Positions 29,477-39,678 of a stretch of DNA of 64,000 nt are shown piece after piece. The stretch is from NCBI GenBank assembly GCA_029262855.1, contig JAJCYP010000106.1, positions 34,867 to 98,866 of the forward strand. The letters are read 5' to 3'. A program made the position numbers and the translations under genes. This DNA is from Bacteroidota bacterium (GTDB taxonomy: Bacteria > Bacteroidota > Rhodothermia > Rhodothermales > UBA10348). The notes under the pieces were generated by a model. That model ran no database searches and was not told where the DNA came from. It saw only the letters and a program-made list of their open reading frames with translations. The stretch's first letter is position 1. The number at the start of each line of letters is the position of its first letter.

Positions 29477-30826
29477 TCAGCTTGAGGGTCTAACAAAACT
29501 ACCGGATCCCGGGGAGCCGATCACGACCTTCCCGTCGTAAACCTGCCGGCCGGCGACCCAGGTGCCCACGACGCGGCCCTGAACCTGGCGACCCTGGTGG
29601 GCGCTCCATCCGCTCGGACACTGGAGCGCGGATTCCTCCACGACCCACTCAGCGGCGGGATCGAGGAGCGTAAAGTCCGCATCCATCCCTTCGGCAAGGC
29701 GGCCCTTGCCAGCGAGACCGTAGATATCGGCTGGACCCGAGCACACGGCCTCCAGGTATCGATCGAGCGAGAGCCGCCCTCTGGCCACGCCCTCGGAGTA
29801 GAGCAGGACGCCGAGGGTCTCGGCTCCCGACAGCCCGGCCCACGCCTCAAACACGTTCTCCTTGTCCTTGACAGCTGGTGGGTACGGCGAGTGATCAGAT
29901 GTCACGATGTCGATTCGCCCGTCGGCGAGCATCAGCCAGAGTTCCTCGGCGGCCTCGCGGGTTCGGAGCGGCGGATTGCATTTGGCGCGGCTGCCCAACC
30001 TTTCGAATGCCGATTCGTCCAGGAGCAGGTACTGGAGGCAGGTTTCGCCGGTCGCCTTCACGCCAGTTGACCGGTGCCAGTTGAGGAGGTCGAAGGTCCG
30101 CGGCACGGTGCCATGGACAATGTGGAGCCGGGCGCCGGTCGCGTGGGCGAATTCGAGAAGGCGCCCGGTGGCCTCGGTTTCGGCCACCGGCGGTCTGCTC
30201 CTCGCGTGATCCACGGGCACAGGCCGGCGCTCGGCCAGAATGCGGGCGGCGGCCTGATCCACGATGTCCTGATTCTCCTGATGGGCCGCGACGGGAAGTC
30301 CAGTCTCGGCGATGAGTCTGAAGGCCTCCAACAACTGCCCGTCCGGTACCCTGGGGAATCGATCGTCGTCAACGTGGACGGTCGACGCCTTGAATCCCGC
30401 GGCCCCGGCTTCGGCAAGCGCGGCGATTTGCGTGAGGGGACCGGTAGGGGGGAAGGTGGCCCAGAGCGCCACGTTGACGATGGCCTCGCGACTCACGTCC
30501 CCAATCTTGGTCCTCAGGGAGTCGGCCGTCCGGACGGGCCGCGAGGGTCGATCGAAAGGCATGTCTATGATGGTTGTCGTCCCGCCGGCAGCCGCAGACC
30601 GGGTTGCGGTGGTGATGCCCTCATCCGGATTCGACCGGGTGTGCACATGGGCATCCACAAAGCCAGGAAGCACGAGCTGATTGCGCGCGTCGATGTGTCG
30701 GTCTCCACGGAGCGGAGCGTCCCCTATGGCAACGATGCGCCCATTGCGGATTCCCACCCATCCCGCCCGGAGCACGCCTCTTGGAAGCGCCAGGTCTCCT
30801 TGAACTGTGAGATCGAAATCAGGCAT
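29477..30826 (-). CDS. Dihydroorotase/hydantoinase/allantoinase-family amidohydrolase
   Basis: PGFVDAHVHTRS, IVTSDHSPYPPAVK, FTLLDPAAEWVVEE; start at MPDFDLTVQG. Confidence 0.88.
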   Translation of the reverse strand: MPDFDLTVQGDLALPRGVLRAGWVGIRNGRIVAIGDAPLRGDRHIDARNQLVLPGFVDAHVHTRSNPDEGITTATRSAAAGGTTTIIDMPFDRPSRPVRTADSLRTKIGDVSREAIVNVALWATFPPTGPLTQIAALAEAGAAGFKASTVHVDDDRFPRVPDGQLLEAFRLIAETGLPVAAHQENQDIVDQAAARILAERRPVPVDHARSRPPVAETEATGRLLEFAHATGARLHIVHGTVPRTFDLLNWHRSTGVKATGETCLQYLLLDESAFERLGSRAKCNPPLRTREAAEELWLMLADGRIDIVTSDHSPYPPAVKDKENVFEAWAGLSGAETLGVLLYSEGVARGRLSLDRYLEAVCSGPADIYGLAGKGRLAEGMDADFTLLDPAAEWVVEESALQCPSGWSAHQGRQVQGRVVGTWVAGRQVYDGKVVIGSPGSGSFVRPSS

Positions 30827-30999
30827 GGGGCACGGCGAAGGGTGGTGGCAGCGATGTCGCTTCAACGGTCAATATCGAGCAGACGGCCCCAGACATCCAC
30901 CGCTTCCTTTGGATGGGACCGGATTCTCGCTGCGTTCTCGAACCCGCGTGGCCGTCGGGGATTTGGATGGGAAGGAATCGCCCCAAAAACATCCGCTAC

Positions 31000-32898
31000 A
31001 TGAACATTCTCACCGTTGAGGGTCTACACAAGAGCTTCGGCATGAAGCCGCTGCTTGAGTCGGTCACATTTGGACTCGGCGACGACGAGAAGATGGGGCT
31101 CATCGGGGCCAACGGCTCCGGCAAGACCACCCTGATGCGGATCATCTCCGGTCAGGAAACGGCCGACAGTGGAAGGGTCATGATTCCCTCGGCCTCCCGG
31201 GTGGCCTTTCTGCCACAGAATCCCGAGTTCGATCCAGCGCACACGGTTCTGGATGCCGTGTTTGACCAGGGCGACCCCACGCTTCGACTCCTGCATGATT
31301 ACGAGGAGGTCTCGCACAAGCTTGCCGAGGGAGACCAGTCCGTCCTCGATCGCTTCAGCAACCTGAGTCACCAGCTCGATGTCTCTGGCGGCTGGGATCG
31401 CGAGGCAGAGGCCATGGCGATTCTCGACCGATTGGGTCTGAGCGACTTCGATGCGCGTGTGGGGACGCTATCGGGTGGCCAGCGAAAGCGCGTCGCGCTG
31501 GCTCGTGCCCTGTTGCTGCAACCGGACTTGCTGCTCTTGGATGAGCCGACCAACCATCTGGATACCGAGACCATCTCGTGGCTGGAGACGTACTTGGCCC
31601 GCTATCCGGGCGCATTGCTCTTGGTCACCCATGATCGCTACTTCCTCGACCGCGTGACCAATCGCATGCTGGAAGTCCATCCCGGTGGCGTGACCAAATA
31701 CGAAGGCAACTACACCCGGTATCTGGAACTCAAGGAAGAGGCCGAACGCCTGGCGGATGCCACCGAGCGGACTCGCCAGAATCTCGCCCGCCGTGAGCTT
31801 GCGTGGCTGCGACGCGGACCCAAGGCCCGGACGTCGAAGGCCAAGTATCGGGTCGAGCGGGCACAGGCTCTCCAGGAAGGAGGGAAGTCCGGCCCGGATG
31901 CCGCGCTCGCCATGACCGCGGCCTCCACACGGCTGGGCAAGAAGGTGGTCGAGCTGGATCGCGTCTCGAAGTCCTTCGACGGCGTGGAGGTGGTGCCGGA
32001 GTTCTCCCGTCTCTTCACCCGGGATGACCGGATCGGCATCATTGGACCGAACGGATCGGGAAAGACCACGCTGCTTGAGTTGATCGCCGGGAATCTGGCC
32101 CCCGATACCGGTTCGGTGGAACTCGGCCCGACCGTTGCCATCGGATATTTCGATCAGGAAGGTGGGCCGCTGAACGACGCGCTTCGGGTAATCGATACGG
32201 TAACCGAAGTGGCGGAGAGTGTCCGGACGGCGGACGGTTCGCTGATTTCGGCGAGCCAGATGCTGGAGCGATTCCTCTTTGCTCCCGCCGTGCAGTACAC
32301 ACCGGTGGCGAAGCTCTCAGGCGGCGAGCGGCGACGACTGCACCTCTTGCTGGTCCTGATGTCGGCCCCCAACATTTTGCTCCTGGACGAGCCGACGAAC
32401 GATCTGGACATACCGACGCTGGCGGCGCTGGAAGAATACCTGGATTCGTTCGCGGGCGTCCTGATTGCCGTCTCGCATGATCGCTGGTTTCTGGACCGGA
32501 CCGTGGATCACATTCTCTGCTTCGAGGCTGAAGGCGGCATCAGAGAGTACCCGGGAGACTACTCGGCCTATCTCGAGCGGCAGGCCGCGGAAAAGGCAGC
32601 GGCGGAGGCCGCGACGGCAGTGGCAGCGGCAGGCCGGCAATCGGCGCGTCCCGCTCCCAAGGCCGTCACATCAGCCCCACACAAGGCCAAACTCTCCTAC
32701 AAGGAAAAGCTCGAACTGTCGAAGACCGAGACGCGTATCGAAGCGGCCGAGCAGCGAAAGTCCGAGATCGAAGCCGCGCTGGCAGCCAATTCTGACGACT
32801 TCGAGGCCGTGGCTGCCTTGTCGAAGGAGATTGGGCAGCTGACCGATCAGCTGGACCTGGACATGGAGCGGTGGGCCGAACTGTCTGAGCGGGTCTGA
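31000..32898 (+). CDS. uup: ABC-F family ATPase, Uup-like
   Basis: Two ABC cassettes (GANGSGKTTL, GPNGSGKTTL), LSGGQRKRVALARAL, inter-cassette linker, C-terminal coiled coil; ATG at 31000. Confidence 0.88.
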   Translation: MNILTVEGLHKSFGMKPLLESVTFGLGDDEKMGLIGANGSGKTTLMRIISGQETADSGRVMIPSASRVAFLPQNPEFDPAHTVLDAVFDQGDPTLRLLHDYEEVSHKLAEGDQSVLDRFSNLSHQLDVSGGWDREAEAMAILDRLGLSDFDARVGTLSGGQRKRVALARALLLQPDLLLLDEPTNHLDTETISWLETYLARYPGALLLVTHDRYFLDRVTNRMLEVHPGGVTKYEGNYTRYLELKEEAERLADATERTRQNLARRELAWLRRGPKARTSKAKYRVERAQALQEGGKSGPDAALAMTAASTRLGKKVVELDRVSKSFDGVEVVPEFSRLFTRDDRIGIIGPNGSGKTTLLELIAGNLAPDTGSVELGPTVAIGYFDQEGGPLNDALRVIDTVTEVAESVRTADGSLISASQMLERFLFAPAVQYTPVAKLSGGERRRLHLLLVLMSAPNILLLDEPTNDLDIPTLAALEEYLDSFAGVLIAVSHDRWFLDRTVDHILCFEAEGGIREYPGDYSAYLERQAAEKAAAEAATAVAAAGRQSARPAPKAVTSAPHKAKLSYKEKLELSKTETRIEAAEQRKSEIEAALAANSDDFEAVAALSKEIGQLTDQLDLDMERWAELSERV

Positions 32899-32900
32899 CC

Positions 32901-34670
32901 TTACCGACTGGCGGACTCGGCCTCGCGCACAGCCTGGTCGAACCGCTCCTGAATGGCCGTCACGGCCTCGTCCCGTGCCGCGGCCAGATCGGCCTTCGCC
33001 TCTCGTAATTCCGCCGGGGAGATTGAGGCGAGCGGTTCCAGATCCTCAAGACTGGTCATGGCGTCGGCGTACCAATCGATCCAGGCATCGATGATCTGCT
33101 GCTGTATGTCGGCCGATTGTCCGGAAGCCACGACCGTCCGGCTGAGGCGCGACTCGACGTCGATCCGGTCCAGTGCCGCCTTCCGAATCTCCGACAGAAT
33201 CCCTGACGCCGTCTCGTTGGTCGCGGAGACAAGGCCCAATGCGGAGACCAGAGCGGTGCGGCCGACCCGGCTCAACTCGTCGGCCGACACCTTGTCGATC
33301 CGGTCCCCATCGGTGTGATAGAACTGGTCGGTGAAGTGCCAGAACAGGACGCCGGGGATGTCGGCCCGCAGGAAGGGGACGTGATCACTGCCGCCTTCAA
33401 ATGGGTTGGTGCCGACCAGCCAATCGGTGGTGGCGGCGGTTTCCCTCGCCTTGTTCAATACATAGTCGTTGAGGTAGTGCGGCATCATGTCCTCGAGCGT
33501 GAGCGGCCTGCCGCCCCACTCGGAGTACTTGTCGTCACCCCGGGTCCAGATGGCTGAGGGGTCGGGCATTTTTTCGATCAGAAACGTGCCTCCCGTAATC
33601 GCCGTGTTTTCCCCAACCATGTCGAGGGAGAGGCCCCACTTGATCCCGCGGGCCCGCAACGAATCCTGCTCTATGTACCGGGCTGTCGAGCGGATCTCCA
33701 GACCCCACAGGAAGGTGATGGTCCGATCGGCCTCGAACTCCTTCGCCTGGATCATCTGAGCGGCTACACGGGCCATTTCGAGTTGCGCTCCTACGCCCGA
33801 GGCATTGTCATTGGCTCCCGGCTCCTGCACGTGGGCGCTGAAGACGAACCGTTCGTCGGGCGCGCGCTGTCCTCGAACCTCGGCAACCACCGTCAACTCA
33901 TCTGCATTCGGCGTCCAGGTGACCTCCGTCTCCACAATGACGGAAACCGGGCCGGCGTCGAGGGCTGCACGGAGCCGCTCCTGGGCATCGAAGGAAAGTG
34001 AGACGGCCCAGCGTGGATTCTCGGCATACGAAATCGAACTGAACTGGATGGAGTCCCGGTTTTTTTCAGGCTGGAGATAGTCTGGAAGCGAGTAGCCCAG
34101 GACGCCCACCACGTCGCAATCGCCGAGCTGCCTGGTCAGGCTCCTCGCGCTGGAATTCCCGAGGACCATGCGTCCGTTGACCTCTGCACACGCAACCCCT
34201 TCTCGGCTGCCCACGTCGATAAGATCCGCGGTCACGCCGCCCTCCGGTGTGGAGTGGGACATGCGAGCCAGCATGTTGCGATTGGTCTCGAAGTTGAGGA
34301 CCTCATCGCCGCCCACAATCTGAACCCTGGCGGCCAACGGCTCCCAGGCGGGGGCGTCCATCGGATACTTCTCGATTCGGTAGGTCAGCGGCCCTTCGGT
34401 TCCGGACCCATCCTCCCGGACAAATCCAACCGCGGCCAACTCCTCGGCCAGGTGGTAGATGGAGGCATCGAAGCCCCGGTTGCCGGGCCAGCGAACAAAC
34501 TGATCCATGAAGGCAACGGTATCGAAGGCCCGCTCGCCCGAGAACCGATCCGCCACGCGATCCGACAGCTCGTGGGTGAGCGGCGAGAACTCTGTCGGTC
34601 CTCCTGACGGGGTGCAGGAGGAAAGCAACAGCGCCATGGCCAGCGGCCACGCGCGTAAGAAACGGTTCAT
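32901..34670 (-). CDS. M28-family metallopeptidase, lipoprotein
   Basis: Lipobox LLSSC; VFSAHVQEPGANDNASGVGAQLEMARV; GGSDHVPFLRADIPGVLFWHFTDQFYHTDGD. Confidence 0.88.
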   Translation of the reverse strand: MNRFLRAWPLAMALLLSSCTPSGGPTEFSPLTHELSDRVADRFSGERAFDTVAFMDQFVRWPGNRGFDASIYHLAEELAAVGFVREDGSGTEGPLTYRIEKYPMDAPAWEPLAARVQIVGGDEVLNFETNRNMLARMSHSTPEGGVTADLIDVGSREGVACAEVNGRMVLGNSSARSLTRQLGDCDVVGVLGYSLPDYLQPEKNRDSIQFSSISYAENPRWAVSLSFDAQERLRAALDAGPVSVIVETEVTWTPNADELTVVAEVRGQRAPDERFVFSAHVQEPGANDNASGVGAQLEMARVAAQMIQAKEFEADRTITFLWGLEIRSTARYIEQDSLRARGIKWGLSLDMVGENTAITGGTFLIEKMPDPSAIWTRGDDKYSEWGGRPLTLEDMMPHYLNDYVLNKARETAATTDWLVGTNPFEGGSDHVPFLRADIPGVLFWHFTDQFYHTDGDRIDKVSADELSRVGRTALVSALGLVSATNETASGILSEIRKAALDRIDVESRLSRTVVASGQSADIQQQIIDAWIDWYADAMTSLEDLEPLASISPAELREAKADLAAARDEAVTAIQERFDQAVREAESASR

Positions 34671-35314
34671 AGTTGTCCAGGGGAGTCAAGAAGAGAGCGA
34701 AGGACGCCGGCCATCAGGTGTCCCAGGTCGACAACCGGGATGGTCACGGATTCCCGCACCGAATCGAGCGAGGCGGCGGGCAATCCGACGTAGTCGAAAA
34801 CTACGGCCTGCGCCTCGCCCACGTTCTCCGTGACGAACACGGCCAGGTCCTCGGGCTGAGACAGGAAGACCCGAACGTCCACCGAAAAACCGGCCGATTT
34901 CCACTTGAGCTCGGCCGGCCGTCGCTGATCGTCGATAGGTACGAGGACCAAGAGGCGATGCAGACCCAAGGCGTCAAGGGCCGCGACACCGAGTCGAAAT
35001 GGATGAAGGAGGGGGACCCTGGATCGAAGCGATGCGAACGGACCTGCACAGAGCAGGGCGATCACGGAAGCGCCCTCGCGCTCGAGATCGTCAATATGGC
35101 GCTGGAGGAGCGGCGACAGGTGAGGCTCATCCACCACCACGGTGCGTCCATCCGCCAGCCGGGTCCGGAGCGGGAACACCGCATCGGCATCCGAGGGCAG
35201 CGGAAAGGCCCCGGGCAGGTCAAGGGCGCCCCTGACGAATTCCAGCTGTGCCCCGAGGACCGTCTCGAGGTCGGGTCTCGGCGTCTGACCTATGACGAGG
35301 GCCGCGATGCGCAT
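34667..35314 (-). CDS. AroM family protein
   Basis: LVIGQTPRPDLETVL... and VVFDYVGL; typical AroM. Confidence 0.85.
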   Translation of the reverse strand: MRIAALVIGQTPRPDLETVLGAQLEFVRGALDLPGAFPLPSDADAVFPLRTRLADGRTVVVDEPHLSPLLQRHIDDLEREGASVIALLCAGPFASLRSRVPLLHPFRLGVAALDALGLHRLLVLVPIDDQRRPAELKWKSAGFSVDVRVFLSQPEDLAVFVTENVGEAQAVVFDYVGLPAASLDSVRESVTIPVVDLGHLMAGVLRSLLDSPGQL

Positions 35315-36651
35315 CAGTGAAAAATGGCGAGGCCGTCGACGGACGGTTTCCAGCCACTGAACTCGGGTGAGACGGAAAAGACGCGGGAGGGACTGTACAG
35401 GAATACCCAGGGGGCGTCCGAATGAAGAATGTGGAACGCCTGGCGGTACAGTTCGCCCCGCGCAACGGCGTCCGGAGTGGCCCTTGCCTGGTCGACGAGC
35501 GCGTCCAGTTCGGGGTTAATGTATCCCTGCCACCACGGTCCGCGGTGCCCCGAGTGAAACTTCTCCCACAGAATCCGGAAGGTGCTGGACGGGCTGGAAT
35601 CGAAGCAGGCGGCGTCCTGGATGTGTCCGTCGCGGACCCGGAGCGCGTAGGCCGGGCGGTCCCTGTGGACGGTTGTCGAAACGCGAATACCCGCCAGGGC
35701 CCACATCTCGGTCAACCGCGCAGCCAGATGGCGCGACTCATCCGGAAGTCTGGCAGGGACGTCCAGGGTTACTGCGGGCTCCTGTCCGCTGACCTCAAGC
35801 AGGGCGCGGGTCCGCTCGGGATCGAACCCGTATGGAGCGAGCGAGGGATCGAATCCCAGGTGACGCTCGGTCCAGGGTCCGGCGACGGGGACGGCGGCGC
35901 CGCCGACCGCGGACTGGATCAGTGAGGGTACGTCGGTGGCCCAGTTCAATGCCTGCCGGAAGGGTGTCGACGAACAGGCCCCCTGGGCCAGGTTACAGAG
36001 GAAAGTCGTGCACACCGTCGTCGCGGCGCGGACCTCGCCACGCACTCCGGGAGCCAGATCGGTAGCGATTTCCGCGTCCGCTTCGGCGCGCTCTTCGGGG
36101 TCGGGGAAGGCCAGGAACTGGATCTGTCGAGGCAGGTCAGGTTGAACGGACTGCTCCAGAGTCACGCAATCCTCAATAGAGTCGGTCAGGCGATAGGGTC
36201 CGGTACCGATGGGCTGCCCCCCGCCAAACCGCACCACCGGAATGTCGACGAGCAGATCCAGCAGGTCTGCGAAGGGCTCGGCCGTGACGAGGGTCAGTCC
36301 CGACCGCGACGACTCGATCTGGCAGCCCGCCAGGTAGGACTTGAACACGCCGGACGTGCCCAGTTCGCCCTCGATCGCCTCGTCTCGGACTCGCCTCAGG
36401 CTCTCGGCAACGTGCTCGGGCCCGAGAACCACCCCGTCGTGAAAGCGCGCCGGACCGATTTCGAAATCCCAACGCCGGGCATCGGCGGACAAGCGCCACT
36501 TCGTGACCAATCCTGGACTGAACTGTCCGCCTGGCGCCCGGCGGACCAGGGCCTCGTACAGACAGGCATGTATACTCAGACGAGACGGGTCATCGGAGGT
36601 AACATGCGGGTCGCCGTGCCGCACGTGGGGCTGTGCGATGCGAATGTTCAC
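35314..36651 (-). CDS. Family 5 substrate-binding-fold protein without signal peptide
   Basis: SBP_bac_5 features (LVTKWRLSADARRWDFEI, IGTGPYRLTD, FRQALNWATDVPSLI); GTG at 36651 overlaps the upstream stop by 4 nt. Confidence 0.8.
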   Translation of the reverse strand: MNIRIAQPHVRHGDPHVTSDDPSRLSIHACLYEALVRRAPGGQFSPGLVTKWRLSADARRWDFEIGPARFHDGVVLGPEHVAESLRRVRDEAIEGELGTSGVFKSYLAGCQIESSRSGLTLVTAEPFADLLDLLVDIPVVRFGGGQPIGTGPYRLTDSIEDCVTLEQSVQPDLPRQIQFLAFPDPEERAEADAEIATDLAPGVRGEVRAATTVCTTFLCNLAQGACSSTPFRQALNWATDVPSLIQSAVGGAAVPVAGPWTERHLGFDPSLAPYGFDPERTRALLEVSGQEPAVTLDVPARLPDESRHLAARLTEMWALAGIRVSTTVHRDRPAYALRVRDGHIQDAACFDSSPSSTFRILWEKFHSGHRGPWWQGYINPELDALVDQARATPDAVARGELYRQAFHILHSDAPWVFLYSPSRVFSVSPEFSGWKPSVDGLAIFH

Positions 36652-37736
36652 TCGGGGCCGGCGTCCGATGGGTTTTCCGACCACGGCTCCAGGCCGAGCA
36701 GCCGCTCCGGGTTCCTCCGAATCATGGTCGTGATGTCACCGGGCGGGATGCCCAGGTCCAGCATGCAGGCCACAAAATTCCTGAAGCCTTCCACCGGGGT
36801 TGGCAGCGTATAGACGCCGAAGTCTGAGGCCAGTATGCAGTGCTCGGCGCCCAGTTCAAGAATCTGTTCTGAGACCTTCTTGACGCCGCCGTCCGGTGCG
36901 GTGTCCATCCCCTCGTCAATCGACATGTATTTCCGCTCCACGTAGTAGTGCGTCTTTGGAATATGCGTCGTGTGGGTGTAGGCCGCCAGGGTGTACTCGA
37001 TGAAAGCGCCGGCACCGGCCATGGTCCGGAGCTCTTCCAGGGTGGCAATCTTGGTGACCGATGACGCCACGAGAATCCGCTTGATGCCGTACGTCCCGCA
37101 GAGCTCAACCAACTGGAGCGCTTCGGGAACGGAGATGTGGCCGGTGTTCAGGTACACATGGGGATGCTCTGCGATGAGGCGGAGGATCTCGTCGAGCTCG
37201 GGGCTGACGGGCTCGTCGCCCACCGGAATCCGAATGCACCGGTCCAGTTCCTCCTCCTTGAACTTCGGATAGAGCTCAGAGAGTGGGACAAACTTCCCAT
37301 CGACGATCTTGCCTTCGCGGGCGGCCTGGAAGTAGGTGGAGTGTGCCCCGAAGCTGATGTATCTCGCCCCGGTTCCGTAGTAGAGGGCCGTCTTGACCGC
37401 GCGCGGATTCATGCCCCCGTAGACGGTGTTCATGATCAGCCCGCCGAAGGTCTCGAAGTCCTTCACCACGCGGTTCACGATCCACGAGGTGCCGTTCGAG
37501 AGCTCAAACACGTCCATGTAGACGATGGCCCGCATGCCGGCATCCCGCGCCTCAATGGCGGCCTCGACCGGATCCACCCGCCGGGGCGATGAAAAAATGT
37601 GCGGTCCCGCATGCACATGGATGTCGATGGCGCCCCGCAGCAGGTCCTGCGAGAGCTCCAGCGAGCGGCCGGGCGGCAGAAGGTGTTCGTTCATGCGGTC
37701 TCCTCCGGCCATGAGCCATCTAGTTGGCCGATCCAC
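36648..37736 (-). CDS. DUF6282-family amidohydrolase-like protein
   Basis: AIDIHVHAGPHIFSSPRRVDPVEAAIEARDAGMRAIVYMD...; ILASDFGVYTLPTPVEGFRNFVACML. Confidence 0.8.
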   Translation of the reverse strand: MDRPTRWLMAGGDRMNEHLLPPGRSLELSQDLLRGAIDIHVHAGPHIFSSPRRVDPVEAAIEARDAGMRAIVYMDVFELSNGTSWIVNRVVKDFETFGGLIMNTVYGGMNPRAVKTALYYGTGARYISFGAHSTYFQAAREGKIVDGKFVPLSELYPKFKEEELDRCIRIPVGDEPVSPELDEILRLIAEHPHVYLNTGHISVPEALQLVELCGTYGIKRILVASSVTKIATLEELRTMAGAGAFIEYTLAAYTHTTHIPKTHYYVERKYMSIDEGMDTAPDGGVKKVSEQILELGAEHCILASDFGVYTLPTPVEGFRNFVACMLDLGIPPGDITTMIRRNPERLLGLEPWSENPSDAGPE

Positions 37737-38614
37737 ACCAGGAAACCGCTCTTCCTGGCGGGCATCCCGACGTTCAGATTCATGACCCGGGCATCGTCCG
37801 GAGCCTCGACCACCTGGAGCGTATCGCCGAAGTAGTCACGGACGATCCCCAGCCGCTGGCCCTTGACCACGTCATCGCCCACAGCGCAGTCCGGAAACCA
37901 GACGCCGTCCTGGTCGGCGGTAAGCCACCACCGCTCGCCGATCACGATCGGCTCGGGTACGGGATCCGGCTCTTCGTCGAGCAGCTTCAGTTCGCGGAGG
38001 ACGTTCATGATCCCGCCGAACATGATCTCATCGGATCGGTCGACCTCTTCGCCCACTTCGGGCGTGATCTCGGGAATCCCCAGTTCGTTGCAGAGTCCCT
38101 TCTTGGGCCAGAGCCACCACGCTGGCCGGGCGCCCGATGGGTCCGGGGGCGGCTCGCCGCGGTAGCGGGACAGGGACACGATTCCCACTCCGAAGGCCGT
38201 CGCCATCCGTCGGGCCAGCCGGTCGGCCTCGGGATCGGAGATGAACCGGCAGATCACGTACGGATGCATCCCCTCGGAGAACTCACCGCCGTGACAGTTG
38301 ATGATGAAGTCACTGCCTTCGGCGGCCTCGCGCATCATGTCCTGCAGCTCCGGCAGGGTGGGGGCGAATTGTATCCAGTTGACGAAGGAGTGCTCGTTGG
38401 TGACCGGGACCACGACCACGGTGCCGCACAGCACCCCGGCATCCAGCTCGCGATACAGGCGCATGGCGGCCTCGATGCCGGCATACTCCGTCCCGTGCTG
38501 TCCGCCGAATACCGTGATTCGCGGGCCCGGGCGGGTGCCGCTGATGGTCGCCACCGGCATCCGGATTTCGGTACCGTCGGCCGTGGTTCTGGTCAGAAAG
38601 GTTGTGTCTCTCAT
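37691..38614 (-). CDS. Succinylglutamate desuccinylase/aspartoacylase family protein
   Basis: FGGQHGTEYAGIEAAMRLYRELD; INCHGGEFSEGMHPYV; C-terminal lipoyl-like barrel. Confidence 0.85.
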   Translation of the reverse strand: MRDTTFLTRTTADGTEIRMPVATISGTRPGPRITVFGGQHGTEYAGIEAAMRLYRELDAGVLCGTVVVVPVTNEHSFVNWIQFAPTLPELQDMMREAAEGSDFIINCHGGEFSEGMHPYVICRFISDPEADRLARRMATAFGVGIVSLSRYRGEPPPDPSGARPAWWLWPKKGLCNELGIPEITPEVGEEVDRSDEIMFGGIMNVLRELKLLDEEPDPVPEPIVIGERWWLTADQDGVWFPDCAVGDDVVKGQRLGIVRDYFGDTLQVVEAPDDARVMNLNVGMPARKSGFLVWIGQLDGSWPEETA

Positions 38615-39675
38615 TCCACTAGTCGGTTTACGAGTCCCACGAATTCGCGCTGCCCATCGCGGCAGCGATACAGTCCGATCTCCGGATCGACCAGGTCTCC
38701 GTGGTCATTGAATTGAATAAGGCCGATGGCGCCCGCCCACGACTCGATGGTGTGCATGGCCTCGAGTACGGCGCCTCGATCTGGCTTGCCGGCCCGCCTG
38801 AGGGACTCCAGGACCAGGTTGGCACAATCGTACGCCTCCGGTGCGTACTGCGGTGAATCCAGCATCTGCGGAAATCGTCCTGCGAAGGCCACCAGGAAGT
38901 CCCGGGCCGAGGGCTTCTGAAGCATGTCGATGCCGGCCAGGGAGTGATAAGGAGCATGCTTGTCCAGGCTCGGCACCTCAAGAAACGCGTAGGGCTTCAG
39001 CGCATCGGATCCCAGGAAGACGGCCTCCAGCCCGCGGTCCCGCAGCCGATGGGCAATGATGTGCGACTGATTCCAGTAGATGGCGAAGTAGACCAGGTCC
39101 GGCTTGGCGGCTATCGTGGCGTCCACGATGTCGTCGAACTGGAGGGACGAGGCACTGTACTCCATGTGCAGGACAGGCTTTGAGCGGAGCCGCTCACACT
39201 CCGCCGCGAAGATCCGCGAGATCGGGCCGCCCCAGGCAGAGTCCTCATTGAGAATCGCGATTCGTCTTGCGCCCAGATAGGAAGCCGCCACCTGTCCCAG
39301 AGATCGGCCCTGGACCTCGTCATTGGCCACGGTCCGGAAGAAATTCGGATGCCCATCGGCCGTGAGCATGGGAGAGGAGGCCTCCGAGGACAGCTGAAGG
39401 AGCCCTGCTTCCCGATATGTGGCCTGCGTGATGACGGCCATGGCGCTGTTGCCTGGTCCGAGCACAGCAATGGTGTCGTTGCGGTCACAAAAGACTCGGG
39501 CTGCTGCGAGCGCGACCTCCTTATTCTTGCCGTCGACGATGGGCTCCAGCGAAACGGGGCAGGGCAGCCGGCCCGAGGCGTTCGCCTCTTCCACGGCCAA
39601 CGTAGCGGCGCAGTAGCCGCCCACCGTGAATGGATCGGATCCGGAAACCTGGTAACCAATGACGGCCGTCTTCAT
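38611..39675 (-). CDS. Branched-chain amino-acid-type (Peripla_BP_6) binding protein without signal peptide
   Basis: GYCAATLAVEEANASGRLP...VLGPGNSAMAVITQATYREAGLLQLSSEASSPML; in-frame TAG two codons upstream of ATG. Confidence 0.85.
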   Translation of the reverse strand: MKTAVIGYQVSGSDPFTVGGYCAATLAVEEANASGRLPCPVSLEPIVDGKNKEVALAAARVFCDRNDTIAVLGPGNSAMAVITQATYREAGLLQLSSEASSPMLTADGHPNFFRTVANDEVQGRSLGQVAASYLGARRIAILNEDSAWGGPISRIFAAECERLRSKPVLHMEYSASSLQFDDIVDATIAAKPDLVYFAIYWNQSHIIAHRLRDRGLEAVFLGSDALKPYAFLEVPSLDKHAPYHSLAGIDMLQKPSARDFLVAFAGRFPQMLDSPQYAPEAYDCANLVLESLRRAGKPDRGAVLEAMHTIESWAGAIGLIQFNDHGDLVDPEIGLYRCRDGQREFVGLVNRLVE

Positions 39676-39678
39676 AGT

